Assembly (NCBI RefSeq): GCF_017916325.1
Contig: NC_090167.1
Span: forward strand, 848,501 to 912,500
Direction of reading: 5' to 3'
DNA length: 64,000 bases
Source of the DNA: Leishmania martiniquensis
Taxonomy: Eukaryota > Euglenozoa > Kinetoplastea > Trypanosomatida > Trypanosomatidae
Shown: positions 39,701 to 50,436 of the stretch, one piece after another
Numbering within the stretch: position 1 is the stretch's first letter
Layout: each line of letters opens with the position of its first letter
The notes under the pieces: generated by a model
Database searches by the model: none
What the model saw: the letters and a program-made list of their open reading frames with translations, nothing else
Told to the model about the DNA's origin: nothing
Made by a program: the position numbers and the translations under genes

Positions 39701-41215
39701 AAGATCCAACACAGCCAAAGGAAACAAGAGAGGGAGAGGAGTTGTGCGAATGCTGACAGTGTTGCCGGCGCTCTCCCTGTATAGACAGATATGTATGTAT
39801 CCGGAGTACATGTGTGCCTATATTATCATACATGCAACGACGGGAGGCTGCGTGGTGGGGAAGGCATTTACTTGAACGCAGTCCAGAGGGAAAGGGAGGG
39901 GGGCAGAAGGAAGAGCAGCCTTGGAGGCCGACACGACCCGCTGCGACAAGTATGCGCGTGAGCCATGGTGATGCCCGAGTAAGCGGCTCGGTAGAGTGGA
40001 GGCGGGGTAGACCCATCGCAAAGGCGAAAAGATGGTCGTTTTTTAAATTGCGCCTCTTCTTCAGCATGTGCAGCTGCGCCCACTCGCCTGGTACCCTTCA
40101 TCTGCGGCCCGCCACCAACCACGTAACCACACGCTGTTGAAGAGAAAGAATGAGGCAAAAGAGACAAGATGCGCCACAGAAATGAAGGAGGGGGTGTGAG
40201 AATAAGGTAAAGAGAGGAGCACCGCTGAGGCTGCTCAACGAGGGGAGGTAGATGTGGCCTAGCAACAAGCACACACTCAGGTATGCACACCTACATGCAT
40301 GTATGCGCACACACGCGCGGCTAGAACCCGAATGAGGTCAGCCTGTGCCTCGGCACACAAAGGGTGAAGAGATGCATTGGCCCTACATCTAGACGGGCGT
40401 CGCAGCCGCCCAGGAGCACACACGCGTCAACGAAAAGAGAGCAACGCACACAAACTTATACAAAAGGCGCTTGAAGCAAAGGCAGTAAGGCACATAGGAA
40501 AAAGCGTATTCTGCGTACGACGGAAAGCACCAGAGCGTGTGCGCACGGAGGAGCGCCCGAGAGGAAAGACGCATGAAACAAGCGCGTGAATACGGCAACG
40601 TGTCACACTTAACTTCTGCATTTGTACCGCTTCTTTTTTTGCCCTCTTTTTTCTTTCCTTTGCTGTCCTTCTCGTGCTGCTGCTAAACGGCGCCGATGCT
40701 CCGCTCTGCTTACGGTTTCGCACGGCTTTGGCTCCCCGCCCGCGCAACTCCAACCCCTTTCCTCCTCTCTTTCATCGCCTCACGTGGGCACCCACTCGAA
40801 ACCGGCGTGACTATCTTGCACGCCGACACGACAGCACACACGCACCCGAAGCGAGAGTGAGGACGACAAAGAAGCGGGAGAGAGGAAGGGGCGTATGGAC
40901 GCCAACGCCAATATGTGACTCAGCCGCACACAGACAGCGCGCAGAGAAAGCAGACACCCCCAAAGGGAGGGAAAAGAGGGGGGGAAGAGATATGCGATCT
41001 AGAGAGGCGCGCGTATACGTTATCAACTGTGTGCCTGATCCCCATCGAGTGTGAAAACGCTTACGGCGTCGGCATCATCTTTTTCGCCGCCGTTGTGTAT
41101 GCGCTTACTTTGCTGTCCCGCTCCTCATGCGCATTGGGTGCCCGGCACTCCACGGCTGCGCTCTCTCTCCCACGAACGATTGCCACTGATCCCCTAACCT
41201 CCCTTCAAGGCGCTT
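36796..41215. other. Gene-poor interval, 4.4 kb
   Basis: No convincing gene. It contains the formyltransferase 5' flank (pyrimidine tract at 36796-36850 on the minus strand), several CA and TA repeats and purine-rich plus-strand sequence. The only ATG frame with some coding look is a 63-codon minus-strand frame at 38811-38620 (MPNKSQDELTSSPGF), preceded by TTCTTCAG; its second half degenerates into Arg/Gly/Glu. I do not call it a gene. Confidence 0.5.
39493..39508. repeat. AT dinucleotide run
   Basis: A perfect AT repeat, followed within 50 bases by a CA repeat, in the interval upstream of the formyltransferase gene's neighbours. Confidence 0.85.
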
Positions 41216-42316
41216 TCAGACTCCCCGAAAGGCAATTTCTTCGCATTGTTGGTACTCGTGTCGGTGGACAAAGACGGTGCAGCCCAGCTCCTGGAAGAGC
41301 CGCTTTTCACATTGCCCAAGGTGGGCAGGAGCGACGCGAGGAAGTGGCCGGCTCGCCATGGGCTTGAAGGACGCGGCCGCAGTGGAAGAAGCCAGGGCAG
41401 CAGCCGCGCACTTCTCGTCGCGAAACTTGTTCAGCGCACTTGCTAGCGAAGAGGTCTTATAGACGACATCGCCGTGAAACTTGCCAGCTATCAAGAGGAG
41501 TGCCACAATGCGGCGGCGCGTGTTGTAGCGGTTGAAGACGTCGCCGAGGCTGCTGTTGCCGCCACTGTGGCTTTGCTCTCTGGACTCTGGCAGGCCATCG
41601 CTCACTCTGATTTCATTCTCGTTGTCGACGTGGCTGACATCGCTGGAAGTGCTGCTGCACACGTGCGGGAGAGCAGAGTTCGGAGTCTGCACCCTTGAGC
41701 TGTAGCTGCAGTGAACGGGTGAGTCGGGGGTGCTAGCGTCGCCAGAGTCCACCTCGACGCGTGGGGCATACCAGCTTGGATAGCGAAAGGTAAGGCGGTT
41801 CACCAAGCACAACGCGTAGATCAGTACCTCCGTCGAGAACCACTTTTCATTGACGTAGAGCAAGTCAATGATGTCGTCTGCCTCGTAGCCAGTCAGTGTG
41901 CGGAGCAGAAGCTTGACGTTGGCAGCGATGCTGGCGCGCACCGCAACGTCCTCAGCGGACAGCAGATAAAGCTGCGAGATGTGGGCACCATAGAAGTTCG
42001 GCGAAGGCTCCCGAAAAAGGGGTTGCAGTGCAGCAGCAGCAGCTGCCGCCTCAGGCGTGCTGCTGCACGCACTCGCGCAATCGGGAGCGGCAGTCGACCC
42101 TCGGGACACTTCGGGCGCGTCTGAAGACGTGTGATCGCCGGTCTCCGATGTGGAGGAGGTCATGTACATCGATGCCTCTATCTCATAAGATAGTGCTATC
42201 TGTCTCTTGTCCGACGCGCTCTCTCTCCCACCGTTGGCCATCGAGTAGCGCTCCGCGTTCGCAAGAAAGCGAAGCGCTGCGCCGTCAGCCAAGTCGAACA
42301 AAGGCAGAGACTGCAT
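41216..42316 (-). CDS. Divergent cyclin-fold protein
   Basis: Start at the ATG 42316-42314; 366 aa. The N-terminal 95 residues are Ser/Ala/Thr-rich and probably disordered. Cyclin-box character starts near 110: VRASIAANVKLLLRTLTG, then WFSTEVLIYALCLVNRLTF, then after an insert of about 70 polar residues NTRRRIVALLLIAGKFHGD, and finally CEKRLFQELGCTVFVHRHEYQQ. The order and spacing resemble PHO80/P-U-type cyclins (cyclin-box helices 1-5, with the Lys in the AAKF-like GKFHGD). Such cyclins bind cell-cycle or phosphate-linked CDKs. The polar insert after helix 2 is unusual. No destruction box was recognised. The family is likely; the kinase partner is unknown. Confidence 0.75.
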   Translation of the reverse strand: MQSLPLFDLADGAALRFLANAERYSMANGGRESASDKRQIALSYEIEASMYMTSSTSETGDHTSSDAPEVSRGSTAAPDCASACSSTPEAAAAAAALQPLFREPSPNFYGAHISQLYLLSAEDVAVRASIAANVKLLLRTLTGYEADDIIDLLYVNEKWFSTEVLIYALCLVNRLTFRYPSWYAPRVEVDSGDASTPDSPVHCSYSSRVQTPNSALPHVCSSTSSDVSHVDNENEIRVSDGLPESREQSHSGGNSSLGDVFNRYNTRRRIVALLLIAGKFHGDVVYKTSSLASALNKFRDEKCAAAALASSTAAASFKPMASRPLPRVAPAHLGQCEKRLFQELGCTVFVHRHEYQQCEEIAFRGV

Positions 42317-44039
42317 ACGAAGAAGTCACACGCAGCAGCGATGAAAGCTGAGAAGACGCACCAGCAGTGGCAGCACAAAACGTCACTCACCAAGACACAC
42401 GCGCACGAAAAAAAATACAAAAGAAGAGTTACACGTGAAAAAAAGGGGTGTGTGTGTAAGGAAAGGAATCGCAATGGAGAAAGGGAAAGGCAGATGCGCA
42501 CACGTGTACGTAAGCGTGCTTTCCCAACCTCTCATGCACGAGTGAAACGTTAGCGAAAAAAGGGGGCGAGCGTGCGAATGACAAAACACACGCCGCCACT
42601 TGGCCAAACGCGTTAGAGCACACGAGGAGACGAAGGGGAAGAGAGGCACGCACACATGGAAAAGAAAAAAGGGCAAAAGAGGGTGAGAGAGAAGCACAGC
42701 ACAGGGGGGATGAAACAAACCTTTCTAACATGAACAACAAAAAAAAGTGAGCAAAAAACGAGTGGAAGAGAGATGAACAGAAGAGGGATCGACTGTGGCG
42801 TACTTCTGCTTCGGATGCTGGGGTGGTGGGGGTGTGGAAGATACAGCAATCGTAAGTGTGTGTGTGTGTGTGTTTCTGTGTCAGAAGAGGAGGGGGAGGG
42901 GGAGAGCGAGAGCAAAAACACAAACGGAAAGGAGTTACCAGACGAAGGGCTCTGAGCGACGCCCCTTCGATGCTTATTTGCTTTGAGGTATTCTTCTTAC
43001 TTTTTTTTCCGTTCTCCTCCAAATGCGCAAAAAAGAAAAAGAAACGCCGCTTCTGCTGCACTCAGCACGAAAGGTCGACTATGGCGCCTCTTCGCGTGCT
43101 GATTTTCTGTGTTCCTGTCGGAGACAGCGTTCCGAAACGGGGCGTACAGTGTTCCCCCCTCCCACCGTGCCCCTCCCTTGCTGCTACACTGACGGTCAAT
43201 TCTGCTGTCAAGCAGACCCCTTTTTTGGTTTGGGCGGAGAGGGTTGCCAGCAGCTCCGCGGACGGAATGGGGAGATGACGGATGGAGGCCGAGAGACAAA
43301 TACCTGTGATGCTTGAATACAAAGATATGCCGGTGAGCCGAACAGAGCACACACACACACTTACTGAGGGGAAAAGAGAGCTCGGCGAGAGAGAGCAACT
43401 CGTGAAAGGGGGGAGGGAAGAAAGCCAATGAGCAGTCGAGTGAGGACTTCACCGCCACGCCGAGAGGTGGCAGCAACAAGAGCTAAGAGCAAAGAGGAAG
43501 AGGCGACCTCTGAAAAACTCCTACTGCCGAGGCGCACGATCGACCGAGCGAGCGAGAGAGCTGTACATATATATAGATAGAGAAAAAGAGAGAGCCGAAT
43601 TCACAAGTAGGCCAAGGCCACACAAAAGACACGCACGCAGACAGAGAGAGACGCGCACTCGCACACGCACACAAATAAGCGCTGTAGGCGGCACTTCCGT
43701 CCACGATAGAGAAGGGGAGACGATAAATTAAAGAGGGAGAGGCGGTGAGGCAAACAAATGGGGGCTGCAGATGAGGCAGAGGGGAGAGGCGAAGAGAGAA
43801 AAAGGGAAAGCAGTCCGTGCACATACACAGACACACACACACACAAGCAAGAAGAAAACGAGGAGAGGCGGTCACCTTTTAAGCTTTACTTCTCTGGTAC
43901 GTTTTTGCCCTACACTACTGTGCGCCACACCCCCTGAAGGGCTTCTCACTTTCTTGACAGGATGCACTTGCCCTGATCGTCTAACGTGCGCGTCTATCTT
44001 GCTCTCTCCGTTTTGCTCGTAGATGGGTCTTCGTTTTCG
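42317..44039. other. Intergenic region
   Basis: Start of a 7.5 kb gene-poor interval. Purine-rich plus strand (A/G) alternates with a GC-rich island near 43080-43270. No supported gene. Confidence 0.5.
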
Positions 44040-44195
44040 TTACTGGCCGCCAACGAAGTCTGTCTTCGTGGTGATGCCCTCCTCCTGCGCCTTGCGGAGA
44101 AATCGTTGTCCACCGGCCTTGGGCGGACCCTTCTTATGGTGCGCGAACGTGCCTCTGCGCTTGCCCGCGCCCCCTTCTCCCTCCTCCCCGTGCCG
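44040..44195 (-). other. Orphan coding-like segment without ATG
   Basis: A minus-strand frame is open for 51 codons between stops at 44198-44196 and 44042-44040. It has strongly GC-rich third positions and a basic, ribosomal-protein-like sequence including GTFAHHKKGPPKAGGQRF and ending ITTKTDFVGGQ. It contains no ATG. Upstream is a long pyrimidine tract. It may be the 3' relic of a small gene, a non-AUG ORF, or a gene whose start is disrupted in this assembly. I do not recognise the protein. Confidence 0.3.
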
Positions 44196-45349
44196 TCAAC
44201 AGATTCGAAAGAGAGAGAGGGAAAGGGGGGAAGGATGGTGCGAGGAAGACGCCACACGCGACGAAAAAAAAGGACTAAAAGACGAGATCGCCTGCAGAAG
44301 CGATTCCGGGGAAAGGGGATAGGGGGAGGGAGGCTCAAAGAGGAAGCCGCAAAGGATAGGAGGAGGGCTGATGCGGGAGCGGTGATCGTGCGTGTGGGAG
44401 TCAATGAGTCTCGTGCAGATTCCGCGAACTCGGAAGAAACGTAGAAAAACGTCAACGCGAAGAGAGACAAAAACTGAAAGGAAAGGGTGAAGAGACGTCT
44501 TGCGTGGATGTTCACTTCGCGTGCAGCGAGTCGAGCCTTTGGAGGGAGAGAGAAGAGGAAGGCACTCCTGAGCAGAAAAAACTCCTCCTCGGTAAAGAGG
44601 AGACCCGCTTCGATCTCGCTTGCCGTTCCCCGAAAAAAAACAGCTGGCAAATAATACTGAGCTTACAGAGAACAGGCACCGTACAGTAAGGGAGAGCTTA
44701 CAAAGAAACCACCGACTGCACTCAATAGTACAACCGCAAGGGAGTCGCGGGGGCGCCGCTTTTGGCCAGTAGGAGCGCCTGCAGTCGAAAACTGCCGTGA
44801 CAATGACGCGCGCCGTTCTTCTGAAGCTGCCCCCTTTTTTCGTTCGTTGTCACTGCTCTCCGCCTCCGCAGCTAACGTTTCTCTCCACGCTACACAACGT
44901 TCCCAGCGCAGGGACGCTGCAAAGGCTCGCAGCACACCGGCAACTCACAACGGAGGAGCCCCTCCGCCACACTTTCCCTTCTTTTTCCGCTTTCTCTGCT
45001 CGCTTGACTTTTTTTTCTGATTCCCTTTTTTTTATATTTTGCCTCAGCTTCGGCGGACACCAAAGCGTTCTAATGTGCACGCAGGCGCCCCTCCCGTTGA
45101 ACGAATGGTTTACGATACGGGGGACTTCCGATTGGCAAACGTCTCTGTATGAAAAGGTGTACTGGTGCGCCCGCGTGACTCGCTGTCGTGTCCTTCCTGC
45201 ACGCACACGTGCACTGCCCTCCGCCTTCTTGCGTTCCGTCACTTCACAATCGCGGAATCCTTTTTGTTGTTGTTGCTTCCGCCTCTCTGCTTTCGGCTAA
45301 GAGAGACGCTGCAACTGTTCGTCGGAGCTGTTCGAATCTTCAGTCAACT

Positions 45350-45544
45350 ATGGCAGGCAAAACGAGCGGAGAGCCAAGAGAGCAGCAAAAAAACGGGACG
45401 GGTAACGGCAGTCGGGGGAAAAAACCGGCCGAAGAAGCCGAAAGTTTGTGCAAGAGAGATGGAGAGCACTTCACCTGTTCAATAGATAGCCTGGTGCGTC
45501 TTGTAGTCGAGCGTCTGTCTGAATGCCGGAGTCGGTGGATGTAA
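45350..45544 (+). CDS. Possible small plus-strand ORF, 64 aa
   Basis: An ATG frame (MAGKTSGEPREQQ, ending ERLSECRSRWM) lies on the plus strand, against the direction of all neighbours. TCTTCAG precedes the ATG by 6 bases and pyrimidine-rich sequence lies upstream. Third positions are only mildly GC-biased. It may be chance. Confidence 0.15.
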   Translation: MAGKTSGEPREQQKNGTGNGSRGKKPAEEAESLCKRDGEHFTCSIDSLVRLVVERLSECRSRWM

Positions 45545-47519
45545 AAGATATAAGGAGCCAACGCACACACGCGGGTTGTACACACAGAGAAGAATGATGC
45601 GCGGTGCGGATCTGAGATAATTGAGGGAGCGTCGGACGAAAGAAGTGTGAGGGAGGCTCAACAAAAAGTGGGAGAGCGCGAAAGAAAAGGCGGAGGATGT
45701 GTCCGACAGAAAACGGGCAAAAAGAAAAGAGAAGCAGAAAAGCAGAAAAAACGCCCCAGTCCACGTACTCGTCAGACGCGCGCGCGCGCACACACACACG
45801 GACGCAGAGGAGAGAGGGGGGGGCGGCTGTTCGTTTCGATAATAAGAGGAAAACAGGAAGAATGGAAAGTACACAAACGGAAAAGGTGAAGAGGAGAAGA
45901 GAAACGGAAAGGCCTCCACCAACGAAAGGCACACACGCACACACACGAGAGCCACTCACAGTGGCAGGGGAAAACGGAATGAGAGTTACAAGAAGGGACA
46001 AAGCGTCCGGCGCCGTGAAGAAAAAAGGGGAAAGGGTGAGATGAACGATGATGCACAGTCCGAGATGGTGTGAATACCACTTACCCACACGCATGCACTC
46101 ATATGCAGGTGGGAATAGCGAGGCGAAAGGGAGGAGGGAAGGTGTGAGAAGTATGCACGCCGTCCTGGAGGGTGAAGAGGGACGCCTGAATAGTGGAGCA
46201 CAAGCCTGAAAAAAATCTCAAGTGAAGAGCACCGCCGGTCGTGGAGTCTACGCTTCCGCCGCCTTCTTGAAAATCACTCGCTGTTTTCTAACGTCTCTTT
46301 GTTTTCTCGAGTGACGAAGGCACAGGTAATCAAAAAAAAAGATGCAGGTGCGCTGGCGATATTATTCGCGTACGCCACTGTATCAGTGCAGGTATCTCCG
46401 CACGAATCGTATCGGACAAACAGAGGGCAAGAGAGAGGGGCGAGGGGGGAGGCGTCACCCAGAAAGATAAAGTACAGGCCTGTCGCCGTTTGTTTTAGAG
46501 AGCCTTTGTCCTCTAATGCGCGTAGGTCTGAGTGGGTGGGAGTCGAGAAGAGGTAATGATAGTGTAGGGAGGAGGACTCTTTGCGTAAGTATGTCCGCAT
46601 GCGCTTATCTGAGTGACGCAAAGTTGAGGAGAGAGCGAGAGAGCAGAGGATGTGCAGGTGTGAAATATATATATATATATGTGTGCAAGCGACGAAGAGA
46701 GCACTGTAAGAGCTTGCTTCCCCTCTTTTCCCAATTGTGTGTCTCTCTCCCTCTCCCTCTCTTCGCGCTCGAGTGTGCTACTAGCCGCTGCCTCCTTTTT
46801 TTTTTACCGAAGCTTTTTTCCCCTCCCAGGGACAAGCCAACGGAAGGCAGGACGGATTGGCAGCTGTGCCCTTCACCTCTTGGCTTCCCTTTTTTCTTCG
46901 CTATTTCTGGTTGAGCACGGTGAAAAAAAACGTAAAAGAAGGCAGCGGAGAAGAGAAGATGAAAACGATTCGGAAGAGGAGTGTTTGCTCGCTGCCTGGC
47001 TGCGCGGGCCCACGTCTTGGGTATCAACTTGAGCGTGTACTGCGCTCTCCGACGTGCATGCGTGCGCTCGAGACACTTTCACGGCGTGGCCCAACAACAG
47101 AAGAGGAAACAGAGGGCGCTGAGTTGAGAAGTACCGAAAGCAGATGTGTGCTTCACTCTCTTTTGCTTTCTCCTTATAGTTGTGTGCCACTTACGAAGAC
47201 ATGCACCATTAAAAAAAAAGGCAGCGTGTGTGTCGGTGTGTATGTGTGTGTGTGCGCGCGATAAGAGGGGTGCACAACACATGGATGGCAGCCAAAGAGA
47301 GAGAGAAGGAGGAACGAGAGATGAGAAGAGGAAAAAAAGGGCGGATGCCTCGGGAGTCAGCATGACACCACAGAGGATGTGCATACGCACGCGCATCGAA
47401 ATGGGGCCGATGAGCACGGCCCCGATAGAGTCCCGAGGGAGGTCCAAACCGAATCCCAGCGAATAAGCATATCGTTTCTCTGCTTTTTTTGTTTCTCTTT
47501 GCCGCGCATCCATTTTCTG
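45545..47519. other. Intergenic region
   Basis: No supported gene. Microsatellites include an AT run at 46665 and GT runs near 47224-47255. Pyrimidine-rich blocks occur on the plus strand near 46740-46835. Confidence 0.5.
46665..46680. repeat. AT dinucleotide run
   Basis: A perfect AT repeat flanked by GTGT sequence, inside the 7.5 kb gene-poor interval. Confidence 0.85.
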
Positions 47520-48110
47520 TGCCACACAAAGCACGGCTTCGAGTCCGCTCGGCCCCCTCCCCTCCATGCCCCTCACACGCGGGAGGGAGGAGGGCAATCC
47601 CGCCATGCGAAGCAGCCGAAGAGGCACGCCTCACAGAGGGGGTACTGACGCCGCTGAGGCGCGACGCAGTGCGGTGCCTCTCTCCCTCCGTCCTTGCCCA
47701 CTCTCGCTGCGCGGGTTGTCTCGCAGTCGCTTTTCCCGTTCGGCAGGGCGCCGCATGCTGCACCCGCCTCAGAGAGAGAGGGGGGCGTCTCCCCGTCAGC
47801 AGGCAGTGCGAGGCCTGGGTACGAGGCCTTCGAGCCGCGCTGGCACCCCGCCTATCGCATGGATGGTGAGCGGCTCCTCACTGTCGCCGGCCACACCAAC
47901 ACCAAGCCGTCCAGCGGCTTCACCGCCGACACCGGTGGCGACGCACCGCTCTGGCTTGCCCACGCCGAAGGTCTGGGACCCTCATGTAACGCAGAGGTGC
48001 CCTGAGTCATCCGAAAGTGCAGGAGAAAACGGAAAGAAGTGCGACAGAGAAAGGCGCGACCGCGGCAGAGGAAGGGCAGAGATAAAATAAGAGAAAGCGC
48101 AAATTTCCGT
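47520..48110 (+). mobile_element. Candidate SIDER-type degenerate retroposon, antisense to the genes
   Basis: A GC-rich block of about 490 bases is followed by an A-rich tail of about 100 bases, within low-GC purine-rich spacer. Its composition differs sharply from both flanks. The last part reads as an open plus-strand frame with very GC-rich third positions (WHPAYRMDGERLLTVAGHT). Known: Leishmania carries many ~0.55 kb SIDER elements, decayed ingi-related retroposons in 3' untranslated regions. Size, A-rich tail and general sequence feel match, but I could not compare with a consensus. Alternatives: a relic of a coding gene on the plus strand. Boundaries are approximate. Confidence 0.4.
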
Positions 48111-49869
48111 CAGCGGAGGCCACTGAGAGGAGGGCAAGGAGGAATAGTGGGAGGGGAGGCCAGGCGGAAAGAGTGTGAGTAAACGGAATCGAACGGCCCC
48201 TAGGCAAAAGGGGAGGGGGAGCTGTTAAAGCAGGAGCAAGTGAGGGAGGGGGAGAGGGGCTTGCAAGGAGGTAGAAAGTGCTCCAAACACATGCATTAGA
48301 GACAAGAGAAGCCTACCAGAAGAAAAGGTGGGGGGCCACGAATATGCTTCCCCTGTACGTGTGTGTGTGTGTGCATGTGCATATATATATATATATATAT
48401 GGTGGTGGAATAATTTCAGTTGTCTTAGTGTTCGCTTTCGTAATGTTTTCTTTACCTTTCAAGGAATGGGAGGTGGCAGAAATAGGAGGCCGCACAAAGA
48501 TGGAGAAGGGCTGGAATGTGCCGTGAAAGTTTCAAGGCTCCCACAGGCCGGAAGGACTACTCGCCAAGGAGAGGGCAAAGGGGCCCGTTTTTTTTGCTGT
48601 TGTTGTTCACCTCTGCTCGCTGGGCGGTGTGCCGTTTAACGGCGCCACCCGCACAGCCAGTGCAGAAGCAGCGCCATGCCCACAACCGAAGCACACATGT
48701 AGGACCGCACATGCGACACTGGCGCGCGCCGGTATTGGCGTCCGTTTTCCTTTTCTTCGGTCGAGTTTGGAAAAAAAAATGTGCGCTCGCCAACACAAAA
48801 GAGCCGCAGAAACACGAAGCTGAACCCGAGAGTACGGACGAGAAGCGGCGCATAAAGGGAGAGAGAAACGATGCCCTGAAGCACTCTCTCGCACACACTT
48901 TTCCACTTCCCCACCACCACCACCACACACACACCTCTCTCTCCCCCTCTGCGCATATGCACACATGTACACGAAGCTTGGTGAGCTCAGACGCCTCTCC
49001 GTCAATTAGAAGGTCAGAAGATGAACGGCGCGCGCGCACGTGAGTCATAATTTCCTTTTTTGTTGCCTCCTTCTCGGCGGCTTGTCCTCTCTGGAGCGTG
49101 AGCGTTACGTGTGTACCAGTGCGCCCCCTTTCCCTTCCAGTACACTCCCAGCCATGTCGGATCAGCCACTGGGTGTAAGAGTGGAGCTGATGTGTGGAAG
49201 GAGACAGGCGTGAAGGGGTAATGAGGCACGTGTTGTAGCATCACACACAGAGGGCGAGAGAGAAAGAGAGAGAGATACATGTGCGAAGCACATTACACCT
49301 TCCGCAGAGAAAAAGGAGGGACTGGAGTATCGAGGAAAAGCTGGGGACGGGAGATGTGAGCCCCCATGCAACGATACCCGTTCTCCGGACGCGCACACGC
49401 ACGTACACATGCCCAGAGATATGCAGTCACACACATGTGTGCGAAGAGGCATCCCACTCCCCTCTTCTCCGTTCCGAGGGCGGCTACACCCGTTTGCTCT
49501 CGACGTAAGACGCGGAACTCATCCGAGGGGGAGGAGGGGGAAGGGGGGATGGATCGACACGGTGCGAGAGATAAATTAGACAAGAAATAAAGGAAATAAT
49601 GAAAAAAGTGGGAGGGGAGGCCGTGAGGAGGCTCGAGGAAGATGTCAAGCACGTTACATGGCCAGACGCTCCGCCTCCTCACCCTTACCGCCGTGAGAGC
49701 GCCTCGCACCAGAACACGGGGGAAGAATAAGAAACACGTGATCCCACTCGCTGCCGCTCTCCTTACGCGAATCCTTCCTCATGCGTCTCTCTACGTATGG
49801 CCCCCCTTCCTCCTTTCCACACATCACCTGTAAAGTAATAAAAGAGAAAGAGGTGTGTAAGTAGTGGCG
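48111..49869. other. Intergenic region, 3' flank of the CS-domain gene
   Basis: No supported gene. It includes TG and AT runs near 48358-48400 and CA repeats near 48925. It is probably the 3' untranslated region of the CS-domain gene plus spacer. Confidence 0.5.
48381..48400. repeat. (AT)10 run preceded by TG repeat
   Basis: Twenty bases of perfect AT repeat immediately follow a TG/CATG run beginning near 48358. This combination recurs at several spacers in the window. Confidence 0.9.
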
Positions 49870-50436
49870 CTACTCCGCTTCAGCCGCCTCTTCATCCGCT
49901 GCAGAGTCGCTGTCGCTTGCCTTTCCCTCAAGGTCCAGCCACACACTCTCCGCCTTCTTCGCAAGTTTCACCAATATCTGCTGTGTGTGGGGCTTCACCC
50001 TTGTCGAGCTCTTGTCTTTGTCGATCCGCTTCGAGAGTTGGATCGAGAGGCTCTTCGCGCGCGTCTTCCCCGCCTCATCCGCGGTAGAGAAGGTAACTGT
50101 GAAGGAGTTGCTCGTAAAGGTCGATTCGATGGAGCTCTCGTCCAGTGTCCCGCCTTCCGGCACGGCAGTGTCAATGTACACGGACACAAACTTGTCTCCA
50201 TCACACCAGCTGTATTTCCGCACAGACACCGTCGGCACAACAGGCGCAGTCGCCGTCGGTGCATCAGCCTTGGAGATGAGGTGCGGTGTTGGCATCGGCG
50301 CGACATCACCAACCTTCGCCCGCTCTTTCTCATGGCCATGCCAGTAATAGTACGAGTTCGCCTTGTTCTTCGAGGCTGGAGGAGGAGCAGCAGCCTCCAC
50401 CGAGGCCTTTATGGCTTGTTGCTCCTCCGTTGACAT
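49870..50436 (-). CDS. CS-domain co-chaperone-like protein (CacyBP/p23-type fold)
   Basis: Start at the ATG 50436-50434 (MSTEEQQAIKASVEAA); the longer frame upstream lacks an ATG start and is spacer-like. 188 aa. A short helix and Pro/Ala linker lead to NSYYYWHGHEKER and then a CS domain at about 75-170: VRKYSWCDGDKFVSVYIDT, SIESTFTSNSFTVTF, LSIQLSKRIDKDKSS and ILVKLAKKAESVWLDLEG. The YSW-x3-DKFV-x-VYI start is close to calcyclin-binding protein (SNYGWDQSDKFVKIYI), and the final W is the usual last strand of p23/SGT1 CS folds. The tail is acidic (DSDSAADEEAAEAE). Known CS proteins assist Hsp90 or ubiquitin-ligase scaffolds in the cytosol. Fold confident, partner unknown. Confidence 0.85.
   Translation of the reverse strand: MSTEEQQAIKASVEAAAPPPASKNKANSYYYWHGHEKERAKVGDVAPMPTPHLISKADAPTATAPVVPTVSVRKYSWCDGDKFVSVYIDTAVPEGGTLDESSIESTFTSNSFTVTFSTADEAGKTRAKSLSIQLSKRIDKDKSSTRVKPHTQQILVKLAKKAESVWLDLEGKASDSDSAADEEAAEAE

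Noticed and set aside
43994..44650. 218-codon minus-strand frame
   Set aside because: It overlaps the better coding-like segment at 44040-44195 in another frame and is rich in Leu/Phe/Ser/Arg from pyrimidine tracts.
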